A DNA stretch of 64,000 nucleotides from CAIRDP01 sp037138335 (GTDB taxonomy: Bacteria > Bacteroidota > Bacteroidia > Bacteroidales > FEN-979). The position numbers were made by a program, and so were the translations under genes. Each line of letters opens with the position of its first letter. Position 1 is the first letter of the stretch. Positions 60,903 through 64,000 of the stretch are shown here, one piece after another. The notes under the pieces are model-generated. The model saw nothing but the letters and a program-made list of their open reading frames with translations, searched no databases and was not told the DNA's origin. The DNA is taken from the NCBI GenBank assembly GCA_037138335.1, contig JBAXIO010000009.1, positions 62,001-126,000 on the forward strand, in the 5' to 3' direction.

Positions 60903-62408
60903 ATGAAAAAGACCTATTGGATTATCCTGATTGTTGTTGTTCTTGGCCTGCTCACAGGGGCTTATTTCATATTCGGAAAGAAGGCTGAAAAAGCAGTGGA
61001 ATTTCGCACGGGGAAAGTTGAAAAAGGCGACGTTCAGGTTGTGGTGACAGCCACGGGGACATTAAGCGCCGACACTACGGTTGCCGTAGGCACCCAGGTA
61101 TCGGGGATCATCACAAAGATTTTTGTGGATTTCAATTCGGTTGTCCGCAAGGGCCAGGTCATTGCGGTACTTGACACTACTTTCCTTGCAGCTTCTGTGG
61201 AGGATGCCAAGTCCAGCCTTTTCAGGACCCAGGTTCAGACCAGGCTTACCAAGCGCAACTATGAACGCAACAAAACACTTCTCGAACAAAAAGTCATAGC
61301 GCAATCCGACTTTGACCAGAGCCTCTCTGATTATGAAACTGCCCAGGCCAATGAAAGATCATCAAAATCATCGCTTGACAGGGCCTATATCAACCTGCGT
61401 TATGCCACGATCATAGCCCCGGTCTCTGGTGTCGTCATTTCGAGGAGCGTAGATGTGGGGCAAACGGTAGCTGCAAGTTTCAGCACCCCTACCTTGTTTT
61501 CCATTGCCAATGACCTTACGAAGATGCAGCTCCAGGCCAGCATTGATGAAGCCGATATAGGGAAGATAAAAGTCGGACAGGATGTCACTTTCAGGGTTGA
61601 CGCTTATATGGACCAGACATTTTCGGGAACGGTAAGGCAGGTCAGGCTTCAGCCTGTGACCTTGCAGAATGTCGTCAATTACACAGTGGTTATTGACGTG
61701 CCGAATCCCGACAAGAAGCTTATGCCCGGGATGACGGCTAACCTCACTGTCAAGATACAGGAAGCGCTCAACGTAATTAAAATACCGTCGGCCTCGCTGA
61801 GGTTCTGGCCGCCACAGGATTATCTTGAAAAACACATGAAAGAATACCCCGATTCCACCCAGAAGATGCTCGAAAGGGTACTGAAGTTCATGGCCCGCAA
61901 GCAATCCGGACAAGGTTTCGGCGGCCAGGGCGGAAGCGGAGGAGCGGCAGGTTCGGGTATGGCGGCAGGCAATGGAGCCCAGGCCAGCGGCGGCGGACAG
62001 CAGCCGGCAGCCGGCGGTCGGCAGCCGGCAGGTGGCGGACAGCAGTCGGCAGCCGGCGGTCGGCCGATGGCATTCGGCAATCAGCAGGCGGCAGGTGGCG
62101 GACAGCAGTCGGCAGGCCAGGGCCGTCAGGGCTGGGGAGGCCAGGGTGGTGGCTTCAACCGCCAGAAAATGGGCATGGTATGGGTAAAACAGGGCGATTT
62201 GCTTTTCCCCCGCCGTGTTAAAACCGGGATCTCCGACAACAGCTCCACCGAGGTTGAAGGTAATTTAAAAGAAGGGGATGAACTGGTGACTGGCATTGTA
62301 AATACAAGTTCAACCCAGCAAACAACCCAGCAGCAAAACCCGTTCGCTCCTACGATGGGTCGTCCGCCCCAGGGTGGTGGAAGCGGCGGCGCAAGAGGAG
62401 GACGCTGA
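60903..62408 (+). CDS. MacA-like periplasmic adaptor with Gly/Gln/Ala-rich insertion
   Basis: A 501-residue membrane-fusion protein. It has an N-terminal anchor (IILIVVVLGLLTGAYFIF), the lipoyl half-motifs (TGTLSADTTVAVGTQVSGII, APVSGVVISRSVDVGQTVA) around a helical hairpin, and a beta-barrel domain (ASIDEADIGKIKVGQDVTFR). The membrane-proximal domain is interrupted at residues 335-420 by a low-complexity stretch built of GGGQQxAxGGRQ-like units, then resumes with VKTGISDNSSTEVEGNLKEG. It bridges the MacB pump and TolC. MacB ATPase starts one base after its stop. Confidence 0.9.
   Translation: MKKTYWIILIVVVLGLLTGAYFIFGKKAEKAVEFRTGKVEKGDVQVVVTATGTLSADTTVAVGTQVSGIITKIFVDFNSVVRKGQVIAVLDTTFLAASVEDAKSSLFRTQVQTRLTKRNYERNKTLLEQKVIAQSDFDQSLSDYETAQANERSSKSSLDRAYINLRYATIIAPVSGVVISRSVDVGQTVAASFSTPTLFSIANDLTKMQLQASIDEADIGKIKVGQDVTFRVDAYMDQTFSGTVRQVRLQPVTLQNVVNYTVVIDVPNPDKKLMPGMTANLTVKIQEALNVIKIPSASLRFWPPQDYLEKHMKEYPDSTQKMLERVLKFMARKQSGQGFGGQGGSGGAAGSGMAAGNGAQASGGGQQPAAGGRQPAGGGQQSAAGGRPMAFGNQQAAGGGQQSAGQGRQGWGGQGGGFNRQKMGMVWVKQGDLLFPRRVKTGISDNSSTEVEGNLKEGDELVTGIVNTSSTQQTTQQQNPFAPTMGRPPQGGGSGGARGGR
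61980..62150 (+). repeat. GC-rich coding repeats in the adaptor gene
   Basis: Units close to GGCGGACAGCAG(C/T)CGGCAG recur at about 61990, 62034 and 62097, interspersed with CCGGCGGTCGGC. They encode Gly/Gln/Ala/Arg-rich tracts and raise local GC well above the rest of the window. Confidence 0.75.
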
Positions 62409-62409
62409 T

Positions 62410-63165
62410 ATGAAAGAGACTATCATTTCGGTTAATCACCTGGTCAAGATCTATAAAATGGGAGACCTCGAAGTGCATGCACTGAGGGGGATAAAGCTCG
62501 AGATCTATAAAAGCGATTTTGTGGCTATCATGGGGAAAAGCGGTTCAGGCAAATCCACCTTCATGAACATCGCAGGCTGCCTCGATGTGCCAACGAAAGG
62601 TGAATATATGCTCGATGGCGTGGATGTGGGAAAACTGAATAAAGACGAGCTTGCCCATCTGCGGAATATAAAAATCGGGTTTGTATTCCAGTCGTTCAAC
62701 CTCCTTTCACGTACATCAGCCCTTGAAAATGTTGAACTGCCCCTGATGTACAACAGTAAAATCACTTCGAAAGAAATGAAGGAACGCTCAATAAATGCCC
62801 TTGAATCAGTGGGCCTTGCCAGCCGTGCTCACCATTTCCCAAGCCAGCTTTCAGGAGGGGAACAGCAACGTGTTGCCATCGCAAGGGCCCTGGTGAACAA
62901 CCCGGTCGTGATCCTTGCCGATGAACCTACAGGGAACCTCGATACACGCACATCCGTAGAGGTGATGAGCATTTTCCAGAAGCTGAATACCCAGGGCATC
63001 ACAGTCATAATTGTGACCCATGAACCCGATATTGCTGCTTATACAAACAGGAATGTGACTTTCAGGGACGGGCGGATTCAAAAGGATTTAACGGTGGAAA
63101 AACCCCGGAATGCCGCGATAGAACTTTTAACCATGCCCGTTTTATCAGAGGAGGATACGATATGA
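62410..63165 (+). CDS. MacB/LolD-type ABC transporter ATP-binding protein
   Basis: A 251-residue ATPase. Walker A is IMGKSGSGKSTFMNIAGCLD, the signature is QLSGGEQQRVAIARALVNNP, Walker B is VILADEPTGNLDT, and the switch His is in VIIVTHEPDIAAY. In E. coli MacB this domain is fused to the permease; here it is separate. An in-frame codon at 62374 lies inside the adaptor gene, and the ATG at 62410 is the natural start. Its stop overlaps the permease start as ATGA. Confidence 0.95.
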   Translation: MKETIISVNHLVKIYKMGDLEVHALRGIKLEIYKSDFVAIMGKSGSGKSTFMNIAGCLDVPTKGEYMLDGVDVGKLNKDELAHLRNIKIGFVFQSFNLLSRTSALENVELPLMYNSKITSKEMKERSINALESVGLASRAHHFPSQLSGGEQQRVAIARALVNNPVVILADEPTGNLDTRTSVEVMSIFQKLNTQGITVIIVTHEPDIAAYTNRNVTFRDGRIQKDLTVEKPRNAAIELLTMPVLSEEDTI

Positions 63166-64000
63166 AACTCAGAAACCAGTTAAAGGCGGCATTACGGTCA
63201 TTAGGCAAGAATAAAATGAGGACTTTCCTCACCATGCTTGGGATCATCATCGGTGTTGCGTCGGTGATTGCCATGCTCGCTATAGGTCAGGGTTCCAAGG
63301 AAAGCATCCAGAAACAGATTGCCAATCTCGGCACAAACCTCCTGACCGTGTTCCCTTCGGCCAGTATGACCGGGGGAGTAAGGATGGAAGCAGGGTCAAG
63401 CGTGAAGCTGACGATGGACGATTACAAAGCGGTTTCAAGCCGTTGCCCGGCCGTTTTATATTCCACCCCAACCGTCAGGACCAGCGGGCAGCTTATTGCA
63501 GGCGGCCAGAACTGGAGGACCACGGTATGGGGGGTCTACCCCGATTATTTCAATATCCGTAACCTGGAAATTGAAAAAGGCGCAGCCTTTACTTTGAACG
63601 ACGACCGTACAGCAACGAAAGTATGCGTGATCGGGCAAACGGTGAATAAATACTTATTTGGTGAAGGCCAGGATCCCACCGGCAAGATCATCCGCATTAA
63701 CAAAATCCCCTTCCAGGTAATAGGCCTGATAGCAACGAAAGGCCAGAATGCCTGGGGCCAGGACCAGGACGATATCGTGATTGCGCCTTTCAATACTGTA
63801 CAAGTGCGCATGATGACCGTGGCCTATATCCAGAGCATCATGCTGTCGGCCACATCAGAAAAAATGATACCTGAAGCTACCGATGAAGTCACCCAGGTTT
63901 TAAAAGAACGGCACAGGCTGGGGCCTTCGGAAGACCCGGATTTCAGCATCCGTTCACAGGCTGATATTTCCAGCGCCGCAACGGCCACCTCCGGCATATT
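63162..64000 (+). CDS. MacB-type ABC permease (partial, C-terminus off the right edge)
   Basis: About 279 residues are visible. The N-terminal cytoplasmic stretch and TM1 read NKMRTFLTMLGIIIGVASVI, followed by a MacB_PCD periplasmic core domain (GQGSKESIQKQIANLGTNLL, WGQDQDDIVIAPFNTVQVRM). The C-terminal FtsX-type helices lie beyond the window. The start codon overlaps the ATPase stop by 4 bases. With the adaptor and TolC it completes a tripartite exporter, probably for a peptide, macrolide-like compound or lipid. Confidence 0.93.
   Translation, partial: MKLRNQLKAALRSLGKNKMRTFLTMLGIIIGVASVIAMLAIGQGSKESIQKQIANLGTNLLTVFPSASMTGGVRMEAGSSVKLTMDDYKAVSSRCPAVLYSTPTVRTSGQLIAGGQNWRTTVWGVYPDYFNIRNLEIEKGAAFTLNDDRTATKVCVIGQTVNKYLFGEGQDPTGKIIRINKIPFQVIGLIATKGQNAWGQDQDDIVIAPFNTVQVRMMTVAYIQSIMLSATSEKMIPEATDEVTQVLKERHRLGPSEDPDFSIRSQADISSAATATSGI

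Noticed and set aside
61820..62187. Overlapping long frames inside the adaptor gene on both strands
   Set aside because: They are produced by the GC-rich Gly/Gln/Ala repeat and have Pro- or Arg-rich low-complexity products with no start context.

Overview
The window reads as a chromosomal piece of a Bacteroidota (Bacteroidales-like) genome with moderate GC and the standard code. Clues: spaced -7 boxes of the TAnnTTTG type just upstream of many starts, few Shine-Dalgarno sites, TPR-transmembrane-AraC and TPR-PAS-kinase hybrids, LamG/Big_5 lipoproteins, LytTR-type two-component genes, a porin of the O/P family, and Bacteroidota-style envelope proteins (Wza/Wzc pair, DUF4878 lipoprotein, WG repeats). 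No rRNA, phage, insertion sequence or CRISPR array is visible, and no gene-free stretch exceeds 300 bases.

Layout. 1-2571 (minus): capsule/exopolysaccharide export pair Wza-Wzc, Wzc cut by the left edge. 2719-13085: housekeeping (miaB, topA, ruvC, queA, ispD, a HAD phosphatase) plus an arginase-fold protein with a damaged metal site and a flippase/GT2 pair. 13199-13272: a CAU-anticodon tRNA with a clear promoter and terminator. 13422-20332: PDZ/DUF4136 protein, carboxypeptidase-regulatory-domain protein, AsmA-like protein, stand-alone acetylating aldehyde dehydrogenase with a STAS protein, small membrane protein. 20463-26719: TPR-AraC sensor-regulator, PBP4 peptidase, DUF4878 lipoprotein, YiiX-like papain-fold protein, WG-repeat protein. 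26945-32131: three-gene membrane/AAA+ cassette, the best candidate here for an undescribed system. 32294-37989: START-domain protein, LamG lipoprotein, an unknown helical protein, and a CHAD protein translationally coupled to a CopA copper ATPase. 38039-46838: HWE-type kinase, then a phosphate module (porin, pstS, pstC, pstA, pstB, phoU). 46807-52384 (minus): two large hybrid histidine kinases. 52471-57617: sugar MFS transporter, nucleotidyltransferase, beta-barrel protein, PAP2-like protein, rpoN. 57772-64000: LytS/LytTR two-component pair followed by TolC, MacA-like adaptor, MacB ATPase and a MacB permease cut by the right edge.

How they work together. The phosphate module is introduced by four TTAACA-like hexamers spaced exactly 11 bases apart ending 20 bases before a -7 box, the arrangement expected for a PhoP/PhoB response regulator; outer-membrane uptake, periplasmic binding, ABC import and PhoU follow in order. 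The PBP4, DUF4878 and YiiX-like genes form a minus-strand group probably acting on the cell wall. The AAA+ cassette combines two multi-spanning membrane proteins (one with an exported LamG domain and a C-terminal zinc ribbon) with a cytoplasmic double CbbX-type ATPase carrying five N-terminal aromatic repeats. The right-hand operon links a membrane sensor kinase and LytTR regulator to a complete tripartite MacAB-TolC type exporter.
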